Positions 19,344 to 29,109 of a DNA stretch of 44,433 nt are shown one piece after another. The translations under genes and the position numbers were made by a program. Numbering within the stretch: the stretch's first letter is position 1; each line of letters begins with the position of its first letter. Under the pieces are notes generated by a model. That model saw only the letters and a list, made by a program, of their open reading frames with translations. It had not been told where the DNA came from and ran no database searches. The DNA lies in the NCBI GenBank assembly GCA_022561975.1, contig JADFQD010000010.1, positions 1 through 44,433 on the forward strand, read 5' to 3'. Origin of the DNA: Acidobacteriota bacterium (GTDB lineage Bacteria; Acidobacteriota; Thermoanaerobaculia; Multivoradales; JAHEKO01).

Positions 19344-20751
19344 AGGAACGCTACGCGAGGCCGCCAGCGCGATGAGCGGTCAGCTACTTCACGGAGATCC
19401 CGACGCGCACTGGTCGGGCGCGGCCCTCGACTCGCGGCAGATCACCGGAGGAGAGCTGTTCTTCGCGCTCTCGAGCGGGCGAACCGACGGCCACCGGTTC
19501 GTTGGTGAGTCGCTCGCTCGTGGCGCCGCAGGCGCCGTGGTCGAAGAGGCGGTGTCACCGCCGGCGACCGGCGGGTTGATCAAAGTCGACGACTCTCTGG
19601 GCGCGCTTCATTTGCTGACCCGTCACGTTCGCGCGCGCCTGCCGGAGCGCTTGGTGGCGGTCACCGGGTCTGTGGGCAAAACCACGACCAAAGATCTCTT
19701 GGCGTTGATGCTGGCGAAGCGGTACGCGGTGGCGCGCAATCCGGGCAACCTCAACAATTTGTTTGGATTCCCGATTTCGCTCCTCGGTGTGCCTGAAGGG
19801 ACCGAATGGATGGTCGCCGAGATGGGCATGTCGACGCCGGGCGAGCTACGTCAGCTCGCCGATTTGGGCCGTCCGGATTTCATCATCTACACCAATGTTC
19901 GCCCCGTGCATCTCGAGTTTTTCGAGAGCTTGCGAGGTATCGCGGAAGCCAAGGCGGAACTCCTCGAGGGACTTTCGAGTGAGGGCATCGTGATCGCCAA
20001 TGCCGACGATCGGGAGGTGGTCCGAATCGTCGCGAGACACCCTTGCCGGAAAGTCTGGTTTGGACTGGAACAGAATGCGGAGTTTGGAGCTGAGAGCGTG
20101 GTTGAGCTTCCGTCCGGTGGCAGCCGCTTCGTTTTCCGGGTCGGTGACGATCGCTACCCGGCGAGTCTGCCACTGTATGGGCGCTACAGCGTCGAGAACT
20201 TCCTGGCCGCCGCGGCTTGCGCCCATACCGTCGGTCTCGATATCGAGGAAATCCTCGAAGCCGCCGCGCAGGCCGAACCCGGGTCGGGGCGGGGAGTGGT
20301 CCACCGGTTGCCCGAGAATGTTCTTCTCGTCGACGACACCTACAACTCGAATCCCGATGCTCTGTCCCAGGCGATGGTCAGCGCGCGCGCTCTCGAGGGC
20401 CGGCGCCATTGGGCGGTGCTGGGATCGATGCTCGAGCTCGGCGCGGGTGCGGCCGACTTCCATCGCCAACTTGGTCGAGAGGCCGTTGGCTTGGGGTTCG
20501 CGCCGGTTCTGGCGGTGGGCACCGAGGCGCGCGCTCTGGCCGAAGGCGTCAGCGAAGCGGGCGGCACGGCCGTCTGGATGGAGAGTGCCGAGGAGGCCGC
20601 AGTGAGGGCCGGCAAGGAGCTTGCCCCCGGCGACGTCGTTTTGATCAAGGGCTCGCGAGGCATCGGACTCGACCTGGTGGTCGAGCACCTGCTTGGTGAT
20701 CAGAGCCAGCAGAACCAGCAGAGCCAGCAGGTCGAAGAGGAAGACGAGTAG
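19336..20751 (+). CDS. murF: UDP-MurNAc-pentapeptide synthetase MurF
   Basis: MurF ligates D-Ala-D-Ala to UDP-MurNAc-tripeptide. Family landmarks are LDSRQITGGELFFAL, the P-loop VTGSVGKTTTKDLL (about residues 108-121), NPGNLNNLFGFPISLL, AEMGMSTPGEL and DDTYNSNPDALSQAM. The 471-residue protein carries a short C-terminal low-complexity tail of Gln/Ser followed by Glu/Asp (SQQNQQSQQVEEEDE), encoded by a short purine-rich repeat; this is not a family feature. The start is TTG 19336, inside the end of murE. The TAG stop shares one base with the GTG of mraY. The D-Ala-D-Ala ligase that feeds it is not in this cluster. Confidence 0.96.
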   Translation: MARGTLREAASAMSGQLLHGDPDAHWSGAALDSRQITGGELFFALSSGRTDGHRFVGESLARGAAGAVVEEAVSPPATGGLIKVDDSLGALHLLTRHVRARLPERLVAVTGSVGKTTTKDLLALMLAKRYAVARNPGNLNNLFGFPISLLGVPEGTEWMVAEMGMSTPGELRQLADLGRPDFIIYTNVRPVHLEFFESLRGIAEAKAELLEGLSSEGIVIANADDREVVRIVARHPCRKVWFGLEQNAEFGAESVVELPSGGSRFVFRVGDDRYPASLPLYGRYSVENFLAAAACAHTVGLDIEEILEAAAQAEPGSGRGVVHRLPENVLLVDDTYNSNPDALSQAMVSARALEGRRHWAVLGSMLELGAGAADFHRQLGREAVGLGFAPVLAVGTEARALAEGVSEAGGTAVWMESAEEAAVRAGKELAPGDVVLIKGSRGIGLDLVVEHLLGDQSQQNQQSQQVEEEDE

Positions 20752-21836
20752 TGCTCTATCACCTGCTCTTCCCACTCTCCGAACAGTTCGCGGCGCTCAA
20801 TGTGTTCCGCTACATCACGTTCCGCTCGGCGGGTGCGATCGTGACCGCGGTCGCACTCTCGCTGGTTCTCGGCCCGTGGTTCATTCGCCGGCTCCAGAGC
20901 TGGTCGATCGGTCAGAGCATTCGAGAGGAAGGTCCCGAGCGGCATCGGGCGAAGGCGGGAACGCCCACCATGGGCGGACTGCTGATTCTGTTCTCGGTGC
21001 TGCTTTCGACGCTGCTGTGGGCCAAGCTCGCGGACCCCCTGATTTGGCTGGTCGCTGGGGTCATGGTTTCCTTCGGGCTGATCGGCTTCGCCGACGATTG
21101 GCTCAAGATTCGCCGGCGCCACAACCGCGGTCTCAGCGCCGCTACCAAGCTTCTCTTGCAGACCCTGGTCGGGGCCGGGGCCGCAGTGATCATGCTTCGG
21201 CTGCCGGAGGGCTTCGAAGTAGCCTCTACGATCGCCCTGCCGTTCTTCAAGAACGCGGTGTTCAATATCGGCTGGCTCTTCGTTCCTTTCGTCGCGCTCT
21301 TGCTGGTTGGGTCTTCCAACGCCGTCAATCTGACCGACGGGCTCGACGGCCTGGCGATCGGCGCGGTACTGATCGCGGCCGCGACCTACGGTATTTTCGC
21401 GTACGTCGCCGGCAACGCCGTGGTTGCCGCGTACCTGCAGGTTCCATTCGTTCGCGGCGTTGGCGAGGTCGCCGTTTTTTGCAGCGCGCTGGTCGGAGCG
21501 AGTGTCGGATTTCTATGGTTCAATGCTCATCCGGCAGAGGTTTTCATGGGCGACGTCGGTTCGCTCGCCTTGGGCGGCGCGATCGGAACCGTGGCCGTGC
21601 TTGCCAAGCAAGAGATCGTGCTGGCCCTGGTCGGCGGGTTGTTCGTGATCGAAGCCCTGTCGGTCATCGTCCAGGTGACGTCGTTCAAGCTCACCGGTAA
21701 GCGTGTTTTTCGCATGGCGCCGATCCATCACCACTTTGAGTTGGGCGGTTGGTCCGAGCCCAAAATCATTGTGCGTTTCTGGATTCTGGCGTTTCTCTTT
21801 GCATTGATAGGCCTTTCGACCTTGAAGCTGCGATGA
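20751..21836 (+). CDS. mraY: Phospho-MurNAc-pentapeptide translocase MraY
   Basis: MraY transfers phospho-MurNAc-pentapeptide to undecaprenyl phosphate, making lipid I at the inner membrane. The 361-residue, ten-helix protein has all signatures: GTPTMGG near 64-70, the catalytic Asp cluster FADDWLK and NLTDGLDGLAIG, FNAHPAEVFMGDVGSLALGG and RMAPIHHHFEL(GGW). It starts with GTG that overlaps the murF stop by one base and ends in an ATGA overlap with murD. Confidence 0.98.
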   Translation: MLYHLLFPLSEQFAALNVFRYITFRSAGAIVTAVALSLVLGPWFIRRLQSWSIGQSIREEGPERHRAKAGTPTMGGLLILFSVLLSTLLWAKLADPLIWLVAGVMVSFGLIGFADDWLKIRRRHNRGLSAATKLLLQTLVGAGAAVIMLRLPEGFEVASTIALPFFKNAVFNIGWLFVPFVALLLVGSSNAVNLTDGLDGLAIGAVLIAAATYGIFAYVAGNAVVAAYLQVPFVRGVGEVAVFCSALVGASVGFLWFNAHPAEVFMGDVGSLALGGAIGTVAVLAKQEIVLALVGGLFVIEALSVIVQVTSFKLTGKRVFRMAPIHHHFELGGWSEPKIIVRFWILAFLFALIGLSTLKLR

Positions 21837-23326
21837 CCGACGAACGCGAACAGCAGTCCTGGCACCGGGTTCTTGTGTATGGTCTCGGCGTCTCCGGTTC
21901 CGCGGCGGCGAGCTTCCTGCACGACCGCGGTGTCGAGGTGCTCCTCGTGGACCAGCGCCGCGCCGAGGACCTCGTACTCGACGCCCTGGTCGACGTCGTC
22001 CCCGGCTCTGAGCCCTCCGCCGTCTCCGCTGGCTCCGTCGGCCGCGCTGGTGCCAAGATCGAGTTCCTTCTTGGAGAAGAGCCGAGTCGCTTGCCGCCCG
22101 GGATTGATGCGGTCGTGGTCAGTCCCGGGGTGTCGCCCGAAAGGCCGCTCTTGGTCCAGGCTCGGCGCCGGGGCATTCCGATTCTTGCCGAGGTCGAGCT
22201 GGCCTTTCCGCATTTGGACGGCCCGGTGATCGGCATCACCGGCAGCAACGGCAAGAGCACGACCACCGCGATGACCGGGGCGTTGCTCGAGGCCTCGGGT
22301 TTCGCGCCGCAGGTGTGCGGCAACATCGGAGTTCCTCTGGTGTCGGTGATCGAAGGCGCGCCGGGCAGGGTCTTCGTCGTCGAGCTCTCGAGCTTCCAGC
22401 TCGAGACCGTGTCCAGATTCCGGCCCAAAGCGGCGGCGCTGCTCAACCTGTCGCCCGACCATCTGGACCGCCACGGCAGTGTCGAGGGCTACTTAGCCGC
22501 CAAGGCGAGACTGTTCGCCTGCCAGGGAGAGAATGATTTCGCGGTTCTGAACGCGGACGACCCGCTGGTGCGCCAGGTCGGAACACGCGCGCGCAAACGC
22601 TACTTTTCCCGCCTCGAAAAGGTCGAGGACGGCTGCTATCTCGACGGAGACCTGGTGGTGGAGGTCGATCCCGAGACCGGAGCTCACGAGCTTTTCCGGC
22701 GCTCTGACGTGTCCCTGCAGGGCGAACACAATCTCGAGAATGCGATGGCGGCTGCGCTCCTGGCTCGCTCGGTAGGGGCCTCTCCGGTCGGCTTCGGCGC
22801 CGCGCTGGCCGGATTCGAGGGACTCCCGCATCGGCTGGAGACCGTGGGCCTGCTCGACGGCGTCCAGTGGATCGATGACTCGAAAGGCACCAACGTCGGC
22901 GCGGTGCTCAAGTCGTTGGAGGCCATGCCCGCGGGTAAGGTTCATCTGATCCTCGGGGGTCGAAGCAAAGGCGAAAGCTTCGTGCCGCTGCGTGAGCCGG
23001 TGGGAGAGAAGGCGGCGCGCGCGTATTTGATCGGCGAGGCCGCGGACGAGCTCAGGGCCGTTCTCGAAGGCTCGGCGCCACTGGAAGAATCGGGAGATCT
23101 CGAGACGGCGGTACGTCACGCGGCGGAAGTTGCCGTGCGCGGTGAAACTGTCCTGCTGTCGCCGGGGTGTACCAGCTTTGATCAGTATGCGAACTTCTCG
23201 GCCCGCGGCGACCATTTTCGCCGGCTCGTGCGGGCTCTGGCGTCGGACCAGGCTATTGGAGACGGTGAAGACGACGGAGATGGCGGCGATGGCGCCGTTG
23301 TCGGTGGACGAGGAGCCAATGGCTAA
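21833..23326 (+). CDS. murD: UDP-MurNAc-L-alanine:D-glutamate ligase MurD
   Basis: MurD adds D-Glu in the cytoplasmic steps of peptidoglycan synthesis. The 497-residue protein has a Rossmann-like N-terminal domain (VLVYGLGVSGSAAASFL) and the ATP site GITGSNGKSTTTAM near 131-144. It also has VVELSSFQLE, NLSPDHLDRHGS and SPGCTSFDQY(A)NF near the C-terminus. An extra Ser/Ala/Gly/Pro-rich insertion lies in the N-terminal domain (about residues 48-67), and the Gly/Asp tail (DGEDDGDGGDG) is low complexity. ATG 21833 forms ATGA with the mraY stop. It overlaps ftsW by 8 bases. Confidence 0.97.
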   Translation: MTDEREQQSWHRVLVYGLGVSGSAAASFLHDRGVEVLLVDQRRAEDLVLDALVDVVPGSEPSAVSAGSVGRAGAKIEFLLGEEPSRLPPGIDAVVVSPGVSPERPLLVQARRRGIPILAEVELAFPHLDGPVIGITGSNGKSTTTAMTGALLEASGFAPQVCGNIGVPLVSVIEGAPGRVFVVELSSFQLETVSRFRPKAAALLNLSPDHLDRHGSVEGYLAAKARLFACQGENDFAVLNADDPLVRQVGTRARKRYFSRLEKVEDGCYLDGDLVVEVDPETGAHELFRRSDVSLQGEHNLENAMAAALLARSVGASPVGFGAALAGFEGLPHRLETVGLLDGVQWIDDSKGTNVGAVLKSLEAMPAGKVHLILGGRSKGESFVPLREPVGEKAARAYLIGEAADELRAVLEGSAPLEESGDLETAVRHAAEVAVRGETVLLSPGCTSFDQYANFSARGDHFRRLVRALASDQAIGDGEDDGDGGDGAVVGGRGANG

Positions 23327-24401
23327 GAAGCTCGCATTCGACGCCGTGCTCTTTACCACGGTGCTGGTCCTCGTGGGTTTCGGCTTGACTGCGGTCTATT
23401 CGGCCAGCGTTGCCACGGCGCAAAATCAAGGCTCTGAGAGCGCGCTGATGGTGAAACAGTTTTTTGCCGCGGTGGTCGGCATCCTCCTCATGTGGATCCT
23501 GATGCATTTCGACTATCAACTGTTCGGGCGCAAGCCGGTCGTTTGGAGCCTGTTCGCGCTTACCGTGGCGTTGTTGCTCCTGGCGCTGCTCTCGCCGACG
23601 CTCAACGGCACCAACCGTTGGTTGATCATCGCCGGAATGTCGTTTCAACCGTCGGAGCTGGCCAAGTTCGCCCTGGTGCCTCTGCTGGCATATCAGTTGG
23701 CAAAGACGGACACGCTGCGCGACAACCGGAGGTTCGTCTTGCCGGCGATTCTGACCGCAGGAAGCCTGGCGACTCTCGTGCTTCTGGGGCGTGACCTCGG
23801 CACCGCGGCCATGCTGATCGCGATGACCGCTCTGCTGCTTTTCTTCGCCGGGCTTCCGCTGTGGCGCATTCTCGCGGCGGCAGCACTGGTGGGTCCTCTG
23901 GTGGCGGCGGCAATCTACTTCGAGCCCTACCGAAGGGCTCGTTGGCTCGCCTTCCTCGATCCCGCGGCCGATCCTCTGGGTACCGGGTTTCAGGCCTTGC
24001 AGTCTTTGATCGCCGTTGGTTCCGGAGGAATCTTCGGCCTGGGCCTCGGGCAGGGCTTGCAGAAACTACACTTCCTGCCCTATCCGCATTCGGACTTCGT
24101 ATTCTCGATTGTTGCCGAGGAACTCGGACTCCTCGGCTGCTTGATCCTGGTAGCGCTTTTTGGCGTGCTTCTATGGCGCGGCGCCCGCGCAGGTCACCGG
24201 GCCCCGGACGCCCTGGGCCGCTACCTGGCTTGGGGTCTCACCGGTGGGCTTTGCGTCCAAGCTGCCATTCATATGAGCGTTGCTCTGGCCCTGCTTCCGG
24301 CGACCGGTATCACTTTGCCGTTTGTTTCGTACGGCGGGTCCTCGCTGGTCGCGAGCCTGGCCGCGTCCGGAGTGATTCTGAACGTGTCACAGCATGCATG
24401 A
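23319..24401 (+). CDS. ftsW: FtsW, septal peptidoglycan glycosyltransferase (SEDS family)
   Basis: FtsW polymerises lipid II at the septum together with FtsI. This 360-residue protein has about ten membrane helices and SEDS signatures: NGTNRWL...FQPSELAKFALV (about residues 91-115), GRDLGTA, and the C-terminal TGITLPFVSYGGSSL. ATG 23319 is chosen because AGGAG lies just ahead of it and the protein then begins MAKKLAFDAVLF. The frame stays open upstream inside murD, with ATGs at 23280 and 23289 as alternatives. It overlaps murG by 8 bases. Confidence 0.96.
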   Translation: MAKKLAFDAVLFTTVLVLVGFGLTAVYSASVATAQNQGSESALMVKQFFAAVVGILLMWILMHFDYQLFGRKPVVWSLFALTVALLLLALLSPTLNGTNRWLIIAGMSFQPSELAKFALVPLLAYQLAKTDTLRDNRRFVLPAILTAGSLATLVLLGRDLGTAAMLIAMTALLLFFAGLPLWRILAAAALVGPLVAAAIYFEPYRRARWLAFLDPAADPLGTGFQALQSLIAVGSGGIFGLGLGQGLQKLHFLPYPHSDFVFSIVAEELGLLGCLILVALFGVLLWRGARAGHRAPDALGRYLAWGLTGGLCVQAAIHMSVALALLPATGITLPFVSYGGSSLVASLAASGVILNVSQHA

Positions 24402-25590
24402 TGAAGATCGCGGCAAGCGCCAAGAGTCGATCCACATCCTCATGGCGGGGGGCGGGACCGGGGGCCACGTGTATCCGGCGCTGGCAATTGCAGCCGAGCT
24501 TGCCGAGCGAGGTAACTTGGTGAGCTGGATCGGACGCCCATCGAGCATGGAAGAGACGCTGGTGCGTGCGGCCGATGTTCCGTTTCACACGCTCGAAGCC
24601 AAGCCATGGGTGGGCAAGGGGCTTGCCGCGAAGGCGGGGGCGGTCGCGACCCTGATGGCCTCCAGCCTGCGGGCACGGAGCCTGGTGCGCCGGCTCGCTG
24701 CGGACGTCGTTCTGGGCACCGGCGGCTACGTCTCGACACCGGCACTTCTTGGCGCGAGGCTGGCCGGGCGGCCGGTGTTCTTGCTGGAGCCCAACGCCGT
24801 CGCGGGGTGGGCCAACCGGATCGCCTCGAGGTGGTGTAAGGCAGCCTTCGTGGCTCATGAGGATGCCGCTCGGCTGCTCGCGTGCGAGACCGTCGTCAGC
24901 GGGACTCCGGTGCGCAGGAGTTTTCACGAGGTCGATCCGCTACCGGCCCAGGATCCACATCTGCTGGTCTTGGGAGGCAGTCAGGGAGCGGTTCAGATCA
25001 ACGACGTGATGCCATCCGTCGTGCGCCGCCTCTCGAGCGCAGCCGGCCTGGCTGGTTTGAGTATCACGCACCAGACCGGGCGTGCAGACCTCGCGTCGGT
25101 ACGGACCGCGTATGCTGATCTCGGGATGGCTGATCTCGGGATGGCCGATCTCGGGAGGGTCCAGAGCCCGAAGCTCGAGCCTATGGTCGAGCCTAGGGTT
25201 GAGCCGACGGTTGAGATAGTGCCGTTCATTGACGACATGGCAGCGGCCATGGCCAAAGCCCAGTTGGTGGTTTCGAGAGCGGGCGCCCTGGCGATAGCGG
25301 AACTCGGCGCTGCCGGGCGTCCGGCAATCCTGATTCCCTTGACCGCAGCCGGAGCCGGGCACCAGAGATTCAACGCCGAGCGGATGGCGGATTCCGGCGC
25401 CGCCGTGGTCCTGGCCGGCGAGGAGGTCACAGCCAAGAACTTGGGAGACACGATCGCACAGCTCTTGAGCGATCGCCCCCGGTTGGAGTCGATGGCGTTG
25501 TCGGCTCGGTCGCTGGCAAAACCCGCGGCGGCGGCGGAGATTTCCGAAGCTCTCGAGCGAGCCGCCAGGACGCAGAGGGGTGCCGCCTGA
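24394..25590 (+). CDS. murG: MurG, lipid II-forming GlcNAc transferase, with repeat insertion
   Basis: MurG adds GlcNAc to lipid I, completing lipid II. N-terminal motif AGGGTGGHVYPALAIA (about residues 18-33), GTGGYVSTPALLGA, EPNAVAGWANR, LGGSQGAVQIND and SRAGALAIAELGAAGRPAILIP identify it. The 398-residue length is somewhat above the usual 355-370. Part of the excess is an insertion at about residues 239-275, just before VPFIDDM, built from tandem repeats: ADLGM three times, then EP(M/R/T)V three times. The insertion lies in the C-terminal UDP-GlcNAc domain in a loop. It ends TGATG, sharing one base with the murC start. Confidence 0.96.
   Translation: MHDEDRGKRQESIHILMAGGGTGGHVYPALAIAAELAERGNLVSWIGRPSSMEETLVRAADVPFHTLEAKPWVGKGLAAKAGAVATLMASSLRARSLVRRLAADVVLGTGGYVSTPALLGARLAGRPVFLLEPNAVAGWANRIASRWCKAAFVAHEDAARLLACETVVSGTPVRRSFHEVDPLPAQDPHLLVLGGSQGAVQINDVMPSVVRRLSSAAGLAGLSITHQTGRADLASVRTAYADLGMADLGMADLGRVQSPKLEPMVEPRVEPTVEIVPFIDDMAAAMAKAQLVVSRAGALAIAELGAAGRPAILIPLTAAGAGHQRFNAERMADSGAAVVLAGEEVTAKNLGDTIAQLLSDRPRLESMALSARSLAKPAAAAEISEALERAARTQRGAA
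25114..25215 (+). repeat. In-frame tandem repeats inside murG
   Basis: Three copies of a 15-base unit (GCTGATCTCGGGATG and near-copies) run from 25114 to 25158. A short spacer follows, then three 12-base copies of the GAGCCTATGGTC type from 25177 to 25212. Both keep the frame and lengthen one loop of MurG. They look like minisatellite expansions from replication slippage. Confidence 0.85.
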
Positions 25591-26999
25591 TGTTTAGCCG
25601 TTTCGCGGACCTTTCGAACGTTCATTTCATCGGCATCGGTGGCGCCGGGATGAGCGGCATCGCGGAGGTTCTTACGGACTACGATCTTACGGTCACCGGC
25701 TGCGACCTGCGCGAGAGCGAGGCGACGCTAAGGCTACGCAAGCTCGGGGTGAAAGTCGAGATCGGCCATTCGCCGGCGCATCTCGATTCGGTCGACCTGG
25801 TGGTGGTGTCGTCAGCGATCGACGAGGCCAACGTCGAGGTCCGAGGAGCGCGCGAGCGAGGCCTCACGATCGTACGCCGAGCCGAGATGCTGGCGGAACT
25901 GATGCGTCTCAAGTATGGAATCGCGGTGGCCGGCACTCACGGCAAGACCACCACGACATCTTTGATCGGGACCGTGCTGACCGAGGCCGGCCTGGATCCG
26001 ACGGTAATTGTCGGCGGCCGGCTGCGAGTTTCCGGCACCGGTGCCCGGCTGGGCCATAGCGATTACCTGGTTGCGGAGGCCGACGAGTTCGACCGGAGTT
26101 TTCTCAGGCTGCAGCCGATCCTGGCGGTGGTGACCTCGATCGATACGGATCATCTGGACACCTATCGAGATCTCGATGATATCTGCGATGCCTTCGTTCG
26201 ATTTGCTTCGAAGGTGCCGTTTTTCGGCGAGCTCATTGTCTGTCTGGACGACCCCAACGTCCGCGCGATTCTGCCGAGATTGAGCGACCGGCGGACACTG
26301 ACCTACGGCTTCTCGCCGCACGCCGAATTGTCGGCTCGAGACCTCGAATTCGTCGACGGGGGAGCGAGGTTCACCGTGCACTCCGCCACCGACGGACGGC
26401 TCGGCTCAGTCAGGATCCCGCTGCCGGGACGACACAACACCCAGAATGCGCTGGCTGCAATAGCCGTCGGCCGGGCCGTCGGTCTCGACTTCGAGCAGAT
26501 CGCCTCGGCGCTGGAGAAGTTTTCCGGCGTTCATCGTCGCTTCGAGCGCTTGGGAAGTTGGCACGGCGCGGAGGTGATCGACGACTACGCCCACCATCCA
26601 ACCGAGGTGGCGGCGACGCTGGAGGCCGCCCGCTCGGCGTTCCCCGGCAGAAAATTGCACGTTGTCTTCCAGCCGCACCTCTTCAGCCGCACGCGGGATC
26701 AGGCGGAGGCGTTCGGCCAGGCGTTGCTGGCTGCCGACCATGCCATAGTGACCGAGATCTATCCGTCCCGAGAGGCGCCCATCGAGGGGGTGAGCAGCAC
26801 TCTGATCTCCGACGCTGCCAGGCGAGTCGGCCATCCAAAGGTGGAGGACGCGATGGGGTTTGTGGAGGCGAGAGCACAGCTCGAGTCCGCGGTTGATCCC
26901 GGCGCCGTGGTGATTACCATGGGGGCCGGCGATGTGTATCGACTCGCCGCCGAGCTGGCTGCGGAAGGCGCTAAGGAACGAGCGGAGGAATCCGCGTGA
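25590..26999 (+). CDS. murC: UDP-MurNAc:L-alanine ligase MurC
   Basis: MurC adds the first amino acid to UDP-MurNAc. The 469-residue protein shows HFIGIGGAGMSGIAEVL at the N-terminus and the ATP site AGTHGKTTTTSL (about residues 114-125). EADEFDRSFL, RRFERLG, DDYAHHPTEVAATLEAAR and FQPHLFSRT follow, all MurC signatures. It starts in TGATG with murG and ends in a GTGA overlap with ftsQ. In many bacteria murB and ddl follow murC; here ftsQ follows directly. Confidence 0.98.
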   Translation: MFSRFADLSNVHFIGIGGAGMSGIAEVLTDYDLTVTGCDLRESEATLRLRKLGVKVEIGHSPAHLDSVDLVVVSSAIDEANVEVRGARERGLTIVRRAEMLAELMRLKYGIAVAGTHGKTTTTSLIGTVLTEAGLDPTVIVGGRLRVSGTGARLGHSDYLVAEADEFDRSFLRLQPILAVVTSIDTDHLDTYRDLDDICDAFVRFASKVPFFGELIVCLDDPNVRAILPRLSDRRTLTYGFSPHAELSARDLEFVDGGARFTVHSATDGRLGSVRIPLPGRHNTQNALAAIAVGRAVGLDFEQIASALEKFSGVHRRFERLGSWHGAEVIDDYAHHPTEVAATLEAARSAFPGRKLHVVFQPHLFSRTRDQAEAFGQALLAADHAIVTEIYPSREAPIEGVSSTLISDAARRVGHPKVEDAMGFVEARAQLESAVDPGAVVITMGAGDVYRLAAELAAEGAKERAEESA

Positions 27000-27850
27000 G
27001 CGATCGACTGAGACGACCGCCGCTGCCCATGCCCGAGCTGGAGCACTTTCGCCGGCGTCAGTTCGTCTCGCGACATCGCCGCCGAAAGCTGATCTTCCGG
27101 TTGGCCCGGCCCTTTCTGGCGGCCGTAGCGATCGTCGGGCTGCCGAGCGCGCTTGCCGGGTGGATTCTTCTTTCGGACCAATTCATCGTGCAAGAGGTGA
27201 GCGTCGCGAGCACCCGAAGGGTGTCCGCGTCCTGGGCCGAGCAGCGACTCACACCACTGGTCGGGAAGCACCTCTTCGCCGTGGATCTGCGCGACGTGGA
27301 AGCGGCGCTCGCCGACCACAATTGGGTCAGCGGGGCCCGGCTCAGGCGGTGCCCGCCCAACCGCTTGGAGGTCGAGATTCTGGAGAAAGACCCGGTCGCT
27401 TTGATGGTGCAGGGCGAGAGTCTGGCGTACTTGGATCCGGCCGGTCGCGTCATAGGGCCTTTCGATCCGAATGATCCGAGCATCGACTCGGCTGACTTGG
27501 TCTTGATGTCGGCTCCGCAGGACCGGTTGGACCTGGTCGCCAGCGGCCTCGCTTTGCTCGACTCATGGCGCCGAAAGCGGCTGCCTTTCAGCGAGGGTTT
27601 GTCCGAGATCAGCGTTTTGACGTCGACCGATTTTCGGGTGATCACAGCAGGTTTGCCATTTCCGATCTTTGTGTCCTCGCTGAACCTGGCCGACGGACTT
27701 GCCTCGCTGGTCCGGTACGGTCCCCAGCTCGAACGACGATTATTCCGGCTGTCTCCAATCGGAGCGGTCGATCTGAGATTTGGTGGACGAATTGTGTTTC
27801 AACCGGCGGTTCCGAAGCCGCACAACCTGGAGGGCCAAAGAGATGCCTAA
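26996..27850 (+). CDS. ftsQ: Cell division protein FtsQ/DivIB
   Basis: This is a bitopic divisome protein that holds FtsL/FtsB. The 284 residues contain a basic cytoplasmic tail (HFRRRQFVSRHRRRK) and a membrane helix (about 38-58). A POTRA domain follows (about 62-130, FIVQEVSVASTRRVS to RRCPPNRLEVEILEKDPVALM), then the FtsQ beta domain to about 265. The GTG start overlaps the murC stop (GTGA). It overlaps ftsA by 8 bases. Confidence 0.93.
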   Translation: MSDRLRRPPLPMPELEHFRRRQFVSRHRRRKLIFRLARPFLAAVAIVGLPSALAGWILLSDQFIVQEVSVASTRRVSASWAEQRLTPLVGKHLFAVDLRDVEAALADHNWVSGARLRRCPPNRLEVEILEKDPVALMVQGESLAYLDPAGRVIGPFDPNDPSIDSADLVLMSAPQDRLDLVASGLALLDSWRRKRLPFSEGLSEISVLTSTDFRVITAGLPFPIFVSSLNLADGLASLVRYGPQLERRLFRLSPIGAVDLRFGGRIVFQPAVPKPHNLEGQRDA

Positions 27851-29081
27851 GCCGAGTTCCCGCACCGTTGTCATCGACATCGGCTCATCAAAAGTCGGTG
27901 TCTTGATCGGTCAGGCCAATGAGCATGGCTTCATGGAGGTCGTGGGCAAGGGCTACGCCGCCAACCGAGGCACGCGCAAGGGGCACGTTGTCAATGTCGA
28001 GGCCACGGTCGCCGCCTTGAAGAAAGCTTCCGAAGAGGCCGAGGTCATGGCCGGCGTCGAGGTCGATCGCGCCTACGTAGGCATGGCGGGCACCGATGTG
28101 CGCTGTGTCAATTCGCGCGGAATGGTTTCGGTGGCAAGAAAGAACCGAGAGATCAATCGCCTCGACATCGAGCGAGTGCTCGAGGCCGCGCAGGCGGCGG
28201 CGCTGCCCTCGGATCGAGAGATCCTTCATGCTATTCCCCAAGAATTCATCGTCGACGAGCAGGGGGGCATTGCCGATCCGCTCGGAATGACGGGCTCGCG
28301 GCTGGAAGTGGCGGTGCATCTAGTGACCTGCAACACGACGCGCTCGAAGACGCTGCTCACTTGCGTCAACCGTGCCGGTATCGAGGTCGTCGAGATGGTG
28401 TTCGAGCCGCTTGCGACCGCCGAGGCCGCGCTGACTCACGACGAGCGGGAACTCGGCGCTCTGCTGCTCGATATCGGCTCGGGAACCACCGAGTATGCCT
28501 ACTTCTCAGAGGGCGAAGTCCGGCACAGCGGCGTGTTGCCGATGGGATCAGGGCACTTCACCAACGACCTCGCGATGGTGCTGCGCACGCCCTTTGCCGA
28601 GGCCGAGCAGATCAAGGTGCGCTACGGATGCTGCCTGGCCGGTATGCTTGGCGAAGAGCAGGGGATCTCGATTCCGGCGGTTGCGGGTGGTCCACCGCGG
28701 GTGGTCCCGAAGGCCGAACTCTGTCAGATCCTCCAGCCGCGGGCGGAAGAGATTCTGACGCTGGTGCGCAACGACCTGATACGTTCGGGAATGGAAGCGG
28801 ATTTGCGCGGCGGCGTGATCTTGACCGGCGGCGGTGCCCAACTCGACGGCTTGCTGGAAATGGCGGAGCAGATTTTCGATACCGGCGTGCGCTACGGTCT
28901 ACCCCAGGGATTGGGAGGGCTGGTGGACGTCATCAGCTCGCCGATCTGGACGACGGCTTCCGGCCTCCTGCTCTACGGGCAGGCCACTGAGATGAGCAAG
29001 CTGCGGGCCTCCAAGAGCAAGGGCTCCTCCATCCGGGCCGTAGTCGGCAGCTTTAAAGAAATGTTTTCGGATTTACTGTGA
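27843..29081 (+). CDS. ftsA: Cell division protein FtsA
   Basis: FtsA is an actin-like ATPase that ties FtsZ filaments to the membrane. The 412-residue protein has [14 protein letters not shown] at the N-terminus, the second phosphate-binding motif [15 protein letters not shown] near 202-216 and [15 protein letters not shown] near 320. A C-terminal amphipathic helix ([17 protein letters not shown]) is the membrane-targeting sequence. ATG 27843 is preceded by GGAGGG and fits family N-termini; the frame is open further upstream inside ftsQ. The next gene, ftsZ, follows after 28 bases. Confidence 0.97.
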   Translation: MPKPSSRTVVIDIGSSKVGVLIGQANEHGFMEVVGKGYAANRGTRKGHVVNVEATVAALKKASEEAEVMAGVEVDRAYVGMAGTDVRCVNSRGMVSVARKNREINRLDIERVLEAAQAAALPSDREILHAIPQEFIVDEQGGIADPLGMTGSRLEVAVHLVTCNTTRSKTLLTCVNRAGIEVVEMVFEPLATAEAALTHDERELGALLLDIGSGTTEYAYFSEGEVRHSGVLPMGSGHFTNDLAMVLRTPFAEAEQIKVRYGCCLAGMLGEEQGISIPAVAGGPPRVVPKAELCQILQPRAEEILTLVRNDLIRSGMEADLRGGVILTGGGAQLDGLLEMAEQIFDTGVRYGLPQGLGGLVDVISSPIWTTASGLLLYGQATEMSKLRASKSKGSSIRAVVGSFKEMFSDLL

Positions 29082-29109
29082 TGGACTCAGTCTTCAAAAG
29101 GAGCACGTC

